The notes under the pieces are model-generated. The model searched no databases, was not told the DNA's origin, and saw nothing but the letters and a program-made list of their open reading frames with translations. DNA of 64,000 nt from Saccharibacillus sp. JS10 (GTDB lineage Bacteria > Bacillota > Bacilli > Paenibacillales > Paenibacillaceae). The position numbers and the translations under genes were made by a program. How positions within the stretch are numbered: the stretch's first letter is position 1; every line of letters starts with the position of its first letter. The stretch spans positions 124,001 through 188,000 of the forward strand of contig NZ_JANFNS010000005.1 in NCBI RefSeq assembly GCF_024436065.1, in the 5' to 3' direction. This document shows, one piece after another, positions 18,755 through 27,732 of this stretch.

Positions 18755-19234
18755 TTAGGATTGGGTATCTTGATGTTTGCGTAACCCTTCGTATTTTTGA
18801 TCTTGATTTGCGTAAACAGCTATGCTGAACAGAAAAACGCCCGAAGCCATTACAAAAGCAAACAGGCTCAATGTACGCCAGGACTGTGCCAGCAACATCG
18901 AAACGAGATTGACGCCTTCTGTCACATACATAAAAGCCGTCATGATCGCACCCGCCACGATTAGATATTGAAGAACTTTGATACTTTGGCGCCCGATCAT
19001 TTGCCAAAATCCTAGCCGATTTTTCTGCTGTTCGTAATCTTCTACAAATTTCGTATCTCTCGCTTGCTGACCCGGAATTCGTAACAACCCGATCAATAAA
19101 GCTACTGCATACAATACGATATAAAAGATCGACATCCCCGGATTTGATTGCTGCACCGCAAGTAAAACCAAGGCTAATCCGGCTACATAAGTTCCAATTG
19201 TCCAAACAGCCATTCTAGTCTTGTTATACTGCAT
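18755..19234 (-). CDS. Four-helix membrane protein, unknown function
   Basis: A 159-residue protein with four hydrophobic segments (about 9-27, 33-52, 83-105 and 118-140). A charged cytoplasmic loop (QQARDTKFVEDYEQQKNRLG) separates the second and third. The ATG at 19232-19234 is preceded by GGAGG. It has no motif that I recognise. It resembles the protein at 13124-13567 only in general layout (small, multi-helix, charged central loop). Confidence 0.7.
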   Translation of the reverse strand: MQYNKTRMAVWTIGTYVAGLALVLLAVQQSNPGMSIFYIVLYAVALLIGLLRIPGQQARDTKFVEDYEQQKNRLGFWQMIGRQSIKVLQYLIVAGAIMTAFMYVTEGVNLVSMLLAQSWRTLSLFAFVMASGVFLFSIAVYANQDQKYEGLRKHQDTQS

Positions 19235-19311
19235 GTTCTCGCCTCCTTCTTTTTCCATTTTATCATTATACGAAAATACAGATCAAATCGTTTCGTTCCA
19301 AGGGTTTGCAT

Positions 19312-19350
19312 AAAAAAGAACCACAACCAAAATTACGGCTGTGATTCTTT
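19312..19350 (-). terminator. Leftward terminator after the SLH protein gene
   Basis: AAAGAACCACA pairs with TGTGATTCTTT (19340-19350) with one mismatch; the A run at its left edge provides the U tract. Confidence 0.65.
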
Positions 19351-19390
19351 AGATAAACACGAGACAGTATTGGACTGATCTTAAACGGGA

Positions 19391-22300
19391 TTAATCAATC
19401 AGATTGCTCTGCTGAAGCAGACGCTGCGCTACAGCTGCCGATTCCGCACGGGACAGCGTGGCTTCTGGACGCAACCAACCGCTATTGCCTTCGGCTAAAC
19501 CTGCTGCCAGAATCGCTTGTGTAGACGTTCTTGCCCAGCTTGCTACATTCGCTTGATCTCGGTAGCTGCTCAGTTCAGTTGCGTTATCACTGGATTGCAA
19601 CGGTACAATTTGCGTCGCACGATCCAAAATTGCGAATGCTTCTTGACGCGTAATCGTAGCGTTCGGACGGAATGTTCCATCCGGATATCCCGTAATCAGA
19701 CCATAAGCATTAGCTGTCGAAGCCGCTCCTGCATACCAGTCGGAAGACGATACATCACTAAAGGTATTACTTTGCGTAGAAGTCGGCAGACCGAGTGCAC
19801 GAACAAGAATTGCCGAGAATTCGGCGCGAGTCACTGCACCTTCGGGATTATAACGATCCCCGCCTACACCGTTCACAATCAATCTCGAAGCCATATCGTT
19901 GACCGAAGCTTGTGACCATTTTCCAGCCACATCAGAGAACTGCTTTGGATTCCAAATCAGCGCATAGCTACTGTTGGTCAAGCTGTTTACACGTGCATAA
20001 TCGTTATCTCCAGAACGAGTGACCTCGGTTGGTACATGGCGTAGTGTACCATTTTGTTCAATCACGACAGCTGTCGTGACTTGGTTTGAATTTGTACCTG
20101 TTGGCAATGGAATTTCACGTTCTACATATTGTGTGAAGCTGTTGACTTCCACTGTACGATCCCCAACGGAAGCTGTAATCATGAAGTCGATTGGCTGTGA
20201 AGCGATAGTGAAACCACCGTTTGCTACAGCTTGATTTAACGCATTTTGAACTTGAGTGTTACTCTTTTCAATCACAACATTCAAATTCAGACTTGCTGAA
20301 CCTGGAGCCACGCCCAACGTGTTCGCAACTGTGCCTAATCGAATTTGCGAAGACGGAAGCGTGTAGTTACCCAGTGGAGATTCAACGCGTAGTGTCGCAT
20401 TACGCGAAATCAATAGTGCTGCTGCTTCAGCGGTCATGTTTGCCAAGATACGATCGGACTCTACTCTAACCGGAATTGTAACCGTTGGGTTACCTTGCGT
20501 GCTTGCTAAGAATGTGGTTAAACGCGTTGTATCGATTGTCGCGTTAAATACCGTTTGTCCGTTAACCTGCGACGGTCCACCTGTTGCGACAACTGTTGTA
20601 GGCTGTCCATTGACCAACACTTCAAGCCCATTAGCAGGCGTGGTTGGTGTCGTTGGAGCAGGTGTTACGGGTGCAGGCGTTGTAGGTACTGGATTAGAAG
20701 GTGTCGGTGTCGGGTTAGAAGTTTCTGTACCCGCGCGGTTTACAATCACCGTATACACTTTCTCTGTTTTTGGTAAAGCTTGGGTCGAGATCACATTTTC
20801 AATCGAAGTCGGATTGAATGTCTGATTCGTAACAACGATTTTGACTTCATTCCGACCTTCTTGAAGAGGCATATTATAGACTTCGCCGCTTACCGTCTCT
20901 CGACCGTTTACCATGATCGCTGCGGACTTGCTTTTAGCAGTTGGCGTGACGGCAATCGTAGAAACTGAATTCGCTACACTCACTGTATAATCGGTACGCT
21001 TCGGATCAAATGCAGGTACAAGTGTACCCGGATTGACCGTCAGATTCGAAAGATCCGCGCTATAAAATCTCGTGACCGAAACCGTGTACGTTTTTGTATC
21101 CGTTGGTGAAGTCACTACGATTTGGAAGCCATTCCATCCTTCTTGCAGTGCCAAGCTAATCGGAGTATCCGAAGTTAAAGGTTGCGGAGTGCCACCGTTG
21201 CTTGCGATGGTCATCGTTGCGTTGACGTCTCGCTTGATCGCGGTCAGATTCAACTTATCGATATCACTTTCAACTTGTGCATAATAACTAAATACCGTTG
21301 AGCTAAATTGCGGTTCAAGGATTCCCTGGCTTATCGCTAAGCTGGTCAATTGTGCGGTACGATCCGCTGCAATCGAGATTTTATATGTTTTGGTAACACC
21401 ACCGTACTGAGGAGTCACCACAATCTCCACATTACCGATTTGCCCGGGATTCGTTAAAGGAACAGGAACGCTAACTCCGTTTTCGGCAGGTACTCCATTG
21501 ATCGTAAACGTAGCGTACTTGCTGACGTTGACTTCTACGCCAACCGAAGTTGCATTTGCAATTGGCGTTGCATGATAAGTGATGATATTCGAATCGAATT
21601 CCGGTTCTAATGTGGCATTGGTAAGGGTGAGAGAAGTCACATCATTTTCTTCGGAAGGAAAAACTCCTCTGACAAAGATTGCGCCATTTACACCGACGGC
21701 GACTGCAATCGAATTATGAGCCGCTGCTGCTTTTAGCTTTGTTCCCGTTTTATTTGTAATCACTTCTTCATAGAAGTAACCGTCATCATAAGCGACTAAA
21801 GTCGAAGGGGTTTCAGTAGAAGCTCCCTCAAGATTTTGACGAAGCATAAGGACTTCTGAACTGAAAGTATTGTACGTGATGTCTACAAACTGATAATCGC
21901 CTAAAAAGTCAGGATTGAAAGGCTTCGGTGTCCAAGTCGTGCCGTCGGGGGAAGTATAGATTTCGTTCGCCGTACTACTTGCACTTATGAATTCGCCAGG
22001 GAGACTATTAGGCTGATATATGACCCCGGCAGAGCTATGATTGAGAGGAAGCGAACTCCACTCCAAATCATAAGTAGCTGTAGATACCGTCGATGGATTT
22101 GGAGCTCCACCTTGAGACACGACTACAAATTTGTTGTCCGCGTAAGTGATATCTAGCTCGCTATTGCCTGCGTCTGTCACAGTGAGCGGTGTCCAGGTCA
22201 CGGTATCGCTAGAACGATATCCTTTTCCATTGTCACCTACTGCCACATAGAGAGGATTATTAGAGTTATCCATACCTAAAGTCACAGAAGTAAGAGTAGG

Positions 22301-22699
22301 TTGAGTAGGATTGGCATTTTGCCTTGTACTCCACTCATCCGCATCTGAAGAAGTATAAATCACGCCATACTCTCCAACTGCAATCCAAGTATTGTTCAAA
22401 TACTCAATATCGTATACACCCAAAAGTTCGTTGTTCGATAAAGAAGACCGCGTCCATTTCATTCCGTCTGTCGAAGTCACAACCGAACCTTCTTGCCCTA
22501 CAGCTACCCACATGCCATTTCCGTAAGCGACGTCTTCCAAATTCCCATAATTACTTGAAGAGAAATCGTACCAGGGCAAACTTTCTGCCGACGCACGATT
22601 AGCCCCGCTCGGCAAAATTGCCGACGAGGCTACTAATACGACACCTAATGCAACCATAAAAACCCGACGAAGCAGCGAAGTTGTCACTTTGTTCTTCAC
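19391..22699 (-). CDS. Large SLH-domain surface protein with propeller-like and cadherin-like domains
   Basis: A 1102-residue exported protein anchored to cell-wall polymer. A signal peptide (about 1-38) is followed by some 300 residues of short repeats of the type IAVGEYGVIYTSSDADEW, which suggest a beta-propeller of the Ycf48/sortilin-like kind. Three cadherin-like beta-sandwich units follow (about 355-655), each starting with a pattern such as LTSLTLTNATLEPEF and ending near TYTVSVTR. A Pro/Thr linker (about 660-690), a further domain of about 230 residues, and three C-terminal SLH repeats (from about 925) complete it, with FSDV...WY..A..A...GL..GYPDGTF signatures. The start appears to be GTG (22697-22699). 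Function beyond surface display is unknown. Confidence 0.88.
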   Translation of the reverse strand: MKNKVTTSLLRRVFMVALGVVLVASSAILPSGANRASAESLPWYDFSSSNYGNLEDVAYGNGMWVAVGQEGSVVTSTDGMKWTRSSLSNNELLGVYDIEYLNNTWIAVGEYGVIYTSSDADEWSTRQNANPTQPTLTSVTLGMDNSNNPLYVAVGDNGKGYRSSDTVTWTPLTVTDAGNSELDITYADNKFVVVSQGGAPNPSTVSTATYDLEWSSLPLNHSSAGVIYQPNSLPGEFISASSTANEIYTSPDGTTWTPKPFNPDFLGDYQFVDITYNTFSSEVLMLRQNLEGASTETPSTLVAYDDGYFYEEVITNKTGTKLKAAAAHNSIAVAVGVNGAIFVRGVFPSEENDVTSLTLTNATLEPEFDSNIITYHATPIANATSVGVEVNVSKYATFTINGVPAENGVSVPVPLTNPGQIGNVEIVVTPQYGGVTKTYKISIAADRTAQLTSLAISQGILEPQFSSTVFSYYAQVESDIDKLNLTAIKRDVNATMTIASNGGTPQPLTSDTPISLALQEGWNGFQIVVTSPTDTKTYTVSVTRFYSADLSNLTVNPGTLVPAFDPKRTDYTVSVANSVSTIAVTPTAKSKSAAIMVNGRETVSGEVYNMPLQEGRNEVKIVVTNQTFNPTSIENVISTQALPKTEKVYTVIVNRAGTETSNPTPTPSNPVPTTPAPVTPAPTTPTTPANGLEVLVNGQPTTVVATGGPSQVNGQTVFNATIDTTRLTTFLASTQGNPTVTIPVRVESDRILANMTAEAAALLISRNATLRVESPLGNYTLPSSQIRLGTVANTLGVAPGSASLNLNVVIEKSNTQVQNALNQAVANGGFTIASQPIDFMITASVGDRTVEVNSFTQYVEREIPLPTGTNSNQVTTAVVIEQNGTLRHVPTEVTRSGDNDYARVNSLTNSSYALIWNPKQFSDVAGKWSQASVNDMASRLIVNGVGGDRYNPEGAVTRAEFSAILVRALGLPTSTQSNTFSDVSSSDWYAGAASTANAYGLITGYPDGTFRPNATITRQEAFAILDRATQIVPLQSSDNATELSSYRDQANVASWARTSTQAILAAGLAEGNSGWLRPEATLSRAESAAVAQRLLQQSNLID

Positions 22700-22837
22700 C
22701 CGTTCACTTCCCCTTCCAATATACAGTTTAGGTTAAGCATTAACGTATTCGATTTCGAAAATAGTGTAACATAAATTTCCAGCTTGCATACCAAAAATAT
22801 GACAAGTTTGAAAATTTTTAAATACTAGATTTTGAAC

Positions 22838-24007
22838 TTAACACCTGCTTTTAATCTGCTCCCGATACTCCGACGGCGTACAGCCGATTTTTTTACGGAA
22901 CACTTGAGAAAAATGACGGACATCCGGGTAGCCGACGCGCTCCGCAATATCGCCTACTTTCAGCTCCGATTCGCTCAACATTTCCATCGCATGATCCAAT
23001 CGAAGCTGCGTAATATATTCTTTGAAGCCTTGCCCGGTTTTTTGCTTGAATAATTGACTGAAATAAGCCGGATTCAAATAAACGACCGAAGCGACTTTTT
23101 CCAACGATAATTCAGCGCCGTAACGAGCTTTAATATATTGTAGAGCGATTTCGACCGCTTGCTCGCCTCCGCTTGCGTAATGATCGTAGACCTGATATTC
23201 CGACGACTCACGCATACGCTGCACCTCGCTTGGTACTTGGGATGGGTCTTCGATCTGGCTGGAGACAAACAGTTGGAACGGTTTTTTCAGATACCGCTTG
23301 AGACAACTTCTAAGTTCCTCGTTCAGATCGGCTAGACTTCCGCGTTCCAGCTTCACAAGCCCGAGCAAATTTTTGGCATCGATGCTTGCAACGAACCCTT
23401 TTCCAAATGACGTAATAAGCTCGCTCATCACGTTTTCAACGATAAAATGCTCAAGTTTCGTATCGGTATCGCTTTCCACATGCACCATCAATAGATGAAA
23501 ATTCGGATACGATTCCGTGAAGGAAGGCAGATCGATTCCGCCCAGATCCAGACCTGAAGCCCACCTTGCAAACACCGCTTCACGCAAAAACCGCAAATTG
23601 TGTTTGAGCAGCAGACTTTCTTTGGCGCGGATATGACGCTCGGCGATTTCTTCGCCCATTTTTTTGATCAGCTCAAGTAAAATATCTTTGCCGATCGGCT
23701 TGAGCAGATAATCGACGGCTCCGAGTCGAACGGCTTTTTTGGCATATTCAAATTCGGAATACGCCGAAATGACAACCCATTTGGCATCGGGATGCAGCGT
23801 TCGAGACACTTCCATCAGTTCCAGCCCATTCATACCCGGCATCAACACATCGGTTAACACCAGATCGATCAACTCGCTTTTCAAACATTGGGTCGCCTCG
23901 ACGGGGCCTGAAGCAAGAACAACTCGATGCTGCGGAAAAGCCCGTTCGATTGTACGCTGAATCCCATTACGGATAATCGGTTCATCGTCCACTACGAGTA
24001 TATTCAC
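22838..24007 (-). CDS. AraC-type response regulator (YesN family)
   Basis: A 389-residue two-domain regulator. Receiver domain about 1-120 with D7-D8, phosphoacceptor D53 in VLTDVLMPGMNG and Lys in LLKPIG. A linker of about 150 residues follows, then a C-terminal AraC helix-turn-helix domain (about 285-385) with LSLEKVASVVYLNPAYFSQLFKQKTG and VGDIAERVGYPDVRHFSQVFRK. The start is GTG (24005-24007) behind AGGAGG, and overlaps the kinase stop by four bases (GTGA). With the kinase it most likely activates the adjacent sugar ABC transporter genes. Confidence 0.93.
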   Translation of the reverse strand: MNILVVDDEPIIRNGIQRTIERAFPQHRVVLASGPVEATQCLKSELIDLVLTDVLMPGMNGLELMEVSRTLHPDAKWVVISAYSEFEYAKKAVRLGAVDYLLKPIGKDILLELIKKMGEEIAERHIRAKESLLLKHNLRFLREAVFARWASGLDLGGIDLPSFTESYPNFHLLMVHVESDTDTKLEHFIVENVMSELITSFGKGFVASIDAKNLLGLVKLERGSLADLNEELRSCLKRYLKKPFQLFVSSQIEDPSQVPSEVQRMRESSEYQVYDHYASGGEQAVEIALQYIKARYGAELSLEKVASVVYLNPAYFSQLFKQKTGQGFKEYITQLRLDHAMEMLSESELKVGDIAERVGYPDVRHFSQVFRKKIGCTPSEYREQIKSRC

Positions 24008-25806
24008 GCAAAGTCCTCCTCTTCGGGTAACGGAAACGTGACTTTAACCGAAGTTCCGCTTCCCGGTGTGCTATGAATCGTAAGTCCGTAAGTTTCGCCA
24101 TAGGTCAGACGAATCCGGCGCTGTACATTAAGCAGCCCGATTCCGATTCGTCCGCTTTCGATATGCTGCGTTGCCGCTGGCGGATTTTGAAGCCACTTTT
24201 CCAAACGTTGCAACGTCAAAGGATCGATTCCGGCTCCGTTATCTTCCACGACGATATGTAGATTGTGCTCGTCGACTTCTGAATAAATCCGAAGCGTACC
24301 TCCTTCTTGCAGAGGTTCCAATCCGTATTTGACTGCATTTTCGACAATCGGCTGCAAAATCATTTTCGGAACAGGCGCGTCCAACCAGCGTTCTTCCACA
24401 TCGATCTGCGTTAATACCCGTCTGCCGAGCCGGGTCTCGATGATCGTCAGATACGATTTCAGTTGCTCCAACTCTAGTCGTAACCGTACTTTCGCGCCTT
24501 CTTCCCAATCGCTGCTGTAGCGGAACATTTTGGATAACGCCAAAATGACCTCTTCCAACCGATCGTCTTCGCGTTCGTCCAACATCCAATAGATCATATC
24601 CAGCGTATTAAAAAGAAAATGCGGATTGATTTGCGATTGTAGCGCTTGTAATTGAGCGTTTTTTTCGCTGATCGAAGCTTGTTTGATCCCTTCAACCAAT
24701 CCATCCATCTCGCGTACCATTCGGTTAAACGAACCGACCAACACATTGATTTCGTGATACGACTGAATATGGACTTGCCCTTTGAAATTACCGGTCTCGA
24801 CCTGTTTCATCTGTTGAACCAGCCGCTTGAACGGCAAAGAGAAAGAACGCGAAACGATAGTCGACAATAAAGTCGCGGCTATGATCAACGCTACGATAAC
24901 GGTCAGCAGGAATTGCTGCGTTTCCCGCAGTTCCAGCTTGAGATCGCTTTGCGGCGAAGCACGCAAAATCGTCCAACCATTTCGCTCGACCTGCGCGGCA
25001 GTCAACAACCAATCGCCGCCTTCGTATGAACGAATCTGTCCCGTCTGTACAAAACCGGGCCAACCCGGCGGGATCGATTGCCAAGCTTCCGATTCGCTGC
25101 CGGTTCGAATAATGTCATTACTCGCTCCGTCTTGAATCGCCACTTGCGTATTTTGCCCTAGACTTGCGTTGGACACAGCGGACGTAATGGCATCCGCTTC
25201 GACTTCGATTAACACGTACCCGACCGATTTTAGATTTTCCAGTTCGAAAATTTGACGACCGAAAGCAAAAACAGGCCGGTTCGTCCAGCCGCTCATCAGC
25301 GATTCAGGGTATACACCGAGCCACCGAATATCTCCTTTGGAACGCCGGAGTTCGGATAGCCACGGCTTGCTTGGATAGATTTGCGTCGAAGCTCCTGTCG
25401 AACGTACGAAGCTATACACTTTCCCTTGATCGGATAACACATGAATCCCGACAATATCGCTCCGCGAATAAAAAAGAGCGCCTAAAATATCCGTGATCCG
25501 CCGTTCGGATTGAATTTGGGCACTGGAAGCAGATTCTGGATACGGCTGACGCAGCAAACGCATCAGTTCACCGTTACTGCCAAGTGTTTTGGTAACGCTA
25601 TCATAACCGTCGAGCAACTGTTCAAATAATGCGACCGTCTGCGACATATTTTTTTCGGCGAGTGTACCCACTTGATCCCGGACTTGCTCGGTCGCCCGTT
25701 GATAATAGACTAGGCTCACAATCAACAGCAGACCGAGCAAACTGAACAAAAATACCGGAAACAAACGACCGTAGATCGTATTCATTCTTTTCGTTAAGCG
25801 TCTCAT
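24004..25806 (-). CDS. YesM-type sensor histidine kinase
   Basis: A 600-residue kinase with a transmembrane helix at about 13-35, an extracytoplasmic sensing domain to about 290, a second helix at about 295-315, HAMP, a His_kinase segment with H396 in INPHFLFNTLDMIYW, and a HATPase_c domain (VEDNGAGIDP, GIGLLNVQRR). The ATG at 25804-25806 starts 9 bases after the permease stop, with only a weak AAGATGGG site, so translation may rely on readthrough coupling with the upstream permease gene. Gene order on the minus strand is solute-binding protein, two permeases, kinase, regulator. Confidence 0.92.
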   Translation of the reverse strand: MRRLTKRMNTIYGRLFPVFLFSLLGLLLIVSLVYYQRATEQVRDQVGTLAEKNMSQTVALFEQLLDGYDSVTKTLGSNGELMRLLRQPYPESASSAQIQSERRITDILGALFYSRSDIVGIHVLSDQGKVYSFVRSTGASTQIYPSKPWLSELRRSKGDIRWLGVYPESLMSGWTNRPVFAFGRQIFELENLKSVGYVLIEVEADAITSAVSNASLGQNTQVAIQDGASNDIIRTGSESEAWQSIPPGWPGFVQTGQIRSYEGGDWLLTAAQVERNGWTILRASPQSDLKLELRETQQFLLTVIVALIIAATLLSTIVSRSFSLPFKRLVQQMKQVETGNFKGQVHIQSYHEINVLVGSFNRMVREMDGLVEGIKQASISEKNAQLQALQSQINPHFLFNTLDMIYWMLDEREDDRLEEVILALSKMFRYSSDWEEGAKVRLRLELEQLKSYLTIIETRLGRRVLTQIDVEERWLDAPVPKMILQPIVENAVKYGLEPLQEGGTLRIYSEVDEHNLHIVVEDNGAGIDPLTLQRLEKWLQNPPAATQHIESGRIGIGLLNVQRRIRLTYGETYGLTIHSTPGSGTSVKVTFPLPEEEDFA

Positions 25807-25815
25807 AAACCCATC

Positions 25816-26697
25816 TTAACCTTTAACGGCACCTGCTACCATGCCTTTGGTAATTTTTTCTGCCAACAAGAAGTACACCACGATAACCGGCAATGCGGCA
25901 AGCACGAGGAATGCTCCGATTGCGCCGTAGTTGACCGAATATTGACTGACAAAGCTATACACGCCGAATGGCAAAGTCTTCAACTGTTCCGAAGAAATAA
26001 ACGTCGCCGCGAGAATGTATTCGTTCCATACATTGATAAAAGTCAAAATACAGACCGTCATCATCGGCGGAATCGAGACCGGCAAAATCACGCTACGGAA
26101 AATGCGGAAAGCTCCTGCTCCGTCCATGATTGCCGACTCTTCGATCTCATGCGGAATACTACGTAAAAACCCGCTTAAGATAAACACGGCGATCGGCATT
26201 TGGAACGCCATATACGGCAAGATCAACGCCAGATGCGTATTCAAAATATGAATATTTTTGAAGATGATCATCAGCGGGAGCAACGTTCCTTGCATCGGAA
26301 TCATCATACCGAGCAAAAATAGCAACATCACGATTTGACCGTATTTCCAGCGGAAACGAGCAATCGCAAATGCGGCTAAAGAAGATAAGAAAATAACACC
26401 CGCCATTGTCGTTACGGTTACGAATAGACTGTTCCCGAGATAACGCAGGTAGTTGCCGCCTTCGATAGCCCCTTGATAGTTGCTCCATTGCCACTGCGCA
26501 GGCAGAGAGAAAAAGCTGCCCGACAAAATTTCTTCGTTCGTTTTGAGCGAGTAGATCAGGAGCCAGACCAGCGGATACAATTGCGTCAAAAGAAGTAATC
26601 CAAACAATGCGAACGCAATCAACGATTTGATTGAAAATCGGCGAGTCCGAACTTTCAACGCGGGCTTCGAACCGGCAGAACTTGCATATTGACTCAT
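25816..26697 (-). CDS. Carbohydrate ABC transporter permease (MalG/CUT1 type)
   Basis: A 293-residue inner-membrane permease with six hydrophobic helices and the EAA loop that contacts the ATPase, seen as EIEESAIMDGAGAFRIFRSVILP. The N-terminus with a short cytoplasmic Arg/Lys stretch and the LYPLVWLLIYSLKTN region is typical of MalG-like subunits. The ATG at 26695-26697 lies eight bases after GGGGGG. It follows the MalF-type permease gene by 54 bases. No ATP-binding gene is nearby, so a shared MsmX-type ATPase encoded elsewhere is expected, as in other Firmicute CUT1 systems. Confidence 0.92.
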   Translation of the reverse strand: MSQYASSAGSKPALKVRTRRFSIKSLIAFALFGLLLLTQLYPLVWLLIYSLKTNEEILSGSFFSLPAQWQWSNYQGAIEGGNYLRYLGNSLFVTVTTMAGVIFLSSLAAFAIARFRWKYGQIVMLLFLLGMMIPMQGTLLPLMIIFKNIHILNTHLALILPYMAFQMPIAVFILSGFLRSIPHEIEESAIMDGAGAFRIFRSVILPVSIPPMMTVCILTFINVWNEYILAATFISSEQLKTLPFGVYSFVSQYSVNYGAIGAFLVLAALPVIVVYFLLAEKITKGMVAGAVKG

Positions 26698-26751
26698 GGG
26701 CAAAGCCCCCCTTTCTTGGCTAGATTAAAAAATATGCAGTGTCTTCCATGA

Positions 26752-27645
26752 TTACGAATAACGTTTTTCCATACGGGTGAACAGCAGATTGATCAGTACC
26801 GTTGCAACCAGACACATCACAATCAGGACATTGGCAATTGCGCTTCCGTATCCATATTGCATCGTCAGGAATGACATATTGTACATATGGCTGGCAAGCA
26901 CTTCGGTTGCGTGTGCAGGGCCGCCGCCGGTCATGACCATAATCAGGTCGAACGATTGCAGCGATCCGATAAACGACAATACGATCGAAATTTTCAAGAT
27001 TGGCAACACCATTGGCAACGTGATATAACGATCGGCTTTGAATCCGTCCGCACCGTCGATTTTTGCCGCTTCATAAATTTCGCTCGGGATATTTTGAATG
27101 CCCGTGAATTGAATCAAAATATGATAACCCAAATACTGCCATAACGAGACGAGAATAATCGCATAGATCGCGATCTTTGGCTCCGTGAGCCAAGAATGCG
27201 TCCACGATTCAAGACCTACACTCGTTAAAATTTGGTTAATCATGCCGCCCATCGAAGCGGGATTGTAGATCGTTTTCCACAACTGCCCAATGATTGCGAC
27301 TGACAAAATAACCGGCAAAAAGTAACTGGAAACCAAGAAATTCGGTCGACGTACAAACCGCGTAATCAAGATTGCTACGGTAAGTGCGACTGGAACTTGC
27401 ACCAACATCGAGAATCCGGCAAGCGTAAAGGTTCGGCGAACCGCCGGCCAGAATACCGCATCCCGCGTAAACATTTTGACGTAGTTTTCAAGCCCGATAA
27501 ATGTAGATTGACCAATCCCGTTCCAATCTAACAAACCGCTGTACAGCGAAACCAAAATCGGAACGAATACGAGACCCACATACACGATCAGACACGGCAA
27601 GATAAAAGCGGCGATCGTCCAACGAGATACTTTTAATACGTTCAT
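26752..27645 (-). CDS. Carbohydrate ABC transporter permease (MalF/CUT1 type)
   Basis: A 297-residue permease with six transmembrane helices. The EAA motif is EIYEAAKIDGADGFKADRYITLPMV. ATG is preceded by AGGAGGTG. It pairs with the MalG-type subunit at 25816-26697 to form the membrane channel of an oligosaccharide importer. It is separated from the solute-binding protein gene upstream by 87 bases that hold a strong stem-loop, which may lower its expression relative to the binding protein. Confidence 0.92.
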   Translation of the reverse strand: MNVLKVSRWTIAAFILPCLIVYVGLVFVPILVSLYSGLLDWNGIGQSTFIGLENYVKMFTRDAVFWPAVRRTFTLAGFSMLVQVPVALTVAILITRFVRRPNFLVSSYFLPVILSVAIIGQLWKTIYNPASMGGMINQILTSVGLESWTHSWLTEPKIAIYAIILVSLWQYLGYHILIQFTGIQNIPSEIYEAAKIDGADGFKADRYITLPMVLPILKISIVLSFIGSLQSFDLIMVMTGGGPAHATEVLASHMYNMSFLTMQYGYGSAIANVLIVMCLVATVLINLLFTRMEKRYS

Positions 27646-27681
27646 GAATCCACCTCCTGCATCATCATGCTACTGACGAAG

Positions 27682-27707
27682 AGAAGGGGACTCTGGGGTC
27701 CCCTTCT
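27682..27707 (-). terminator. Intercistronic stem-loop between binding protein and permease genes
   Basis: AGAAGGGGAC (27682-27691) pairs exactly with GTCCCCTTCT (27698-27707) around a six-base loop. There is no U tract on the minus strand, so it is more likely an mRNA-stabilising or partial-attenuation hairpin than a full terminator. Confidence 0.65.
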
Positions 27708-27732
27708 GCATCTCCATCCAGCTTGTCTTTCT

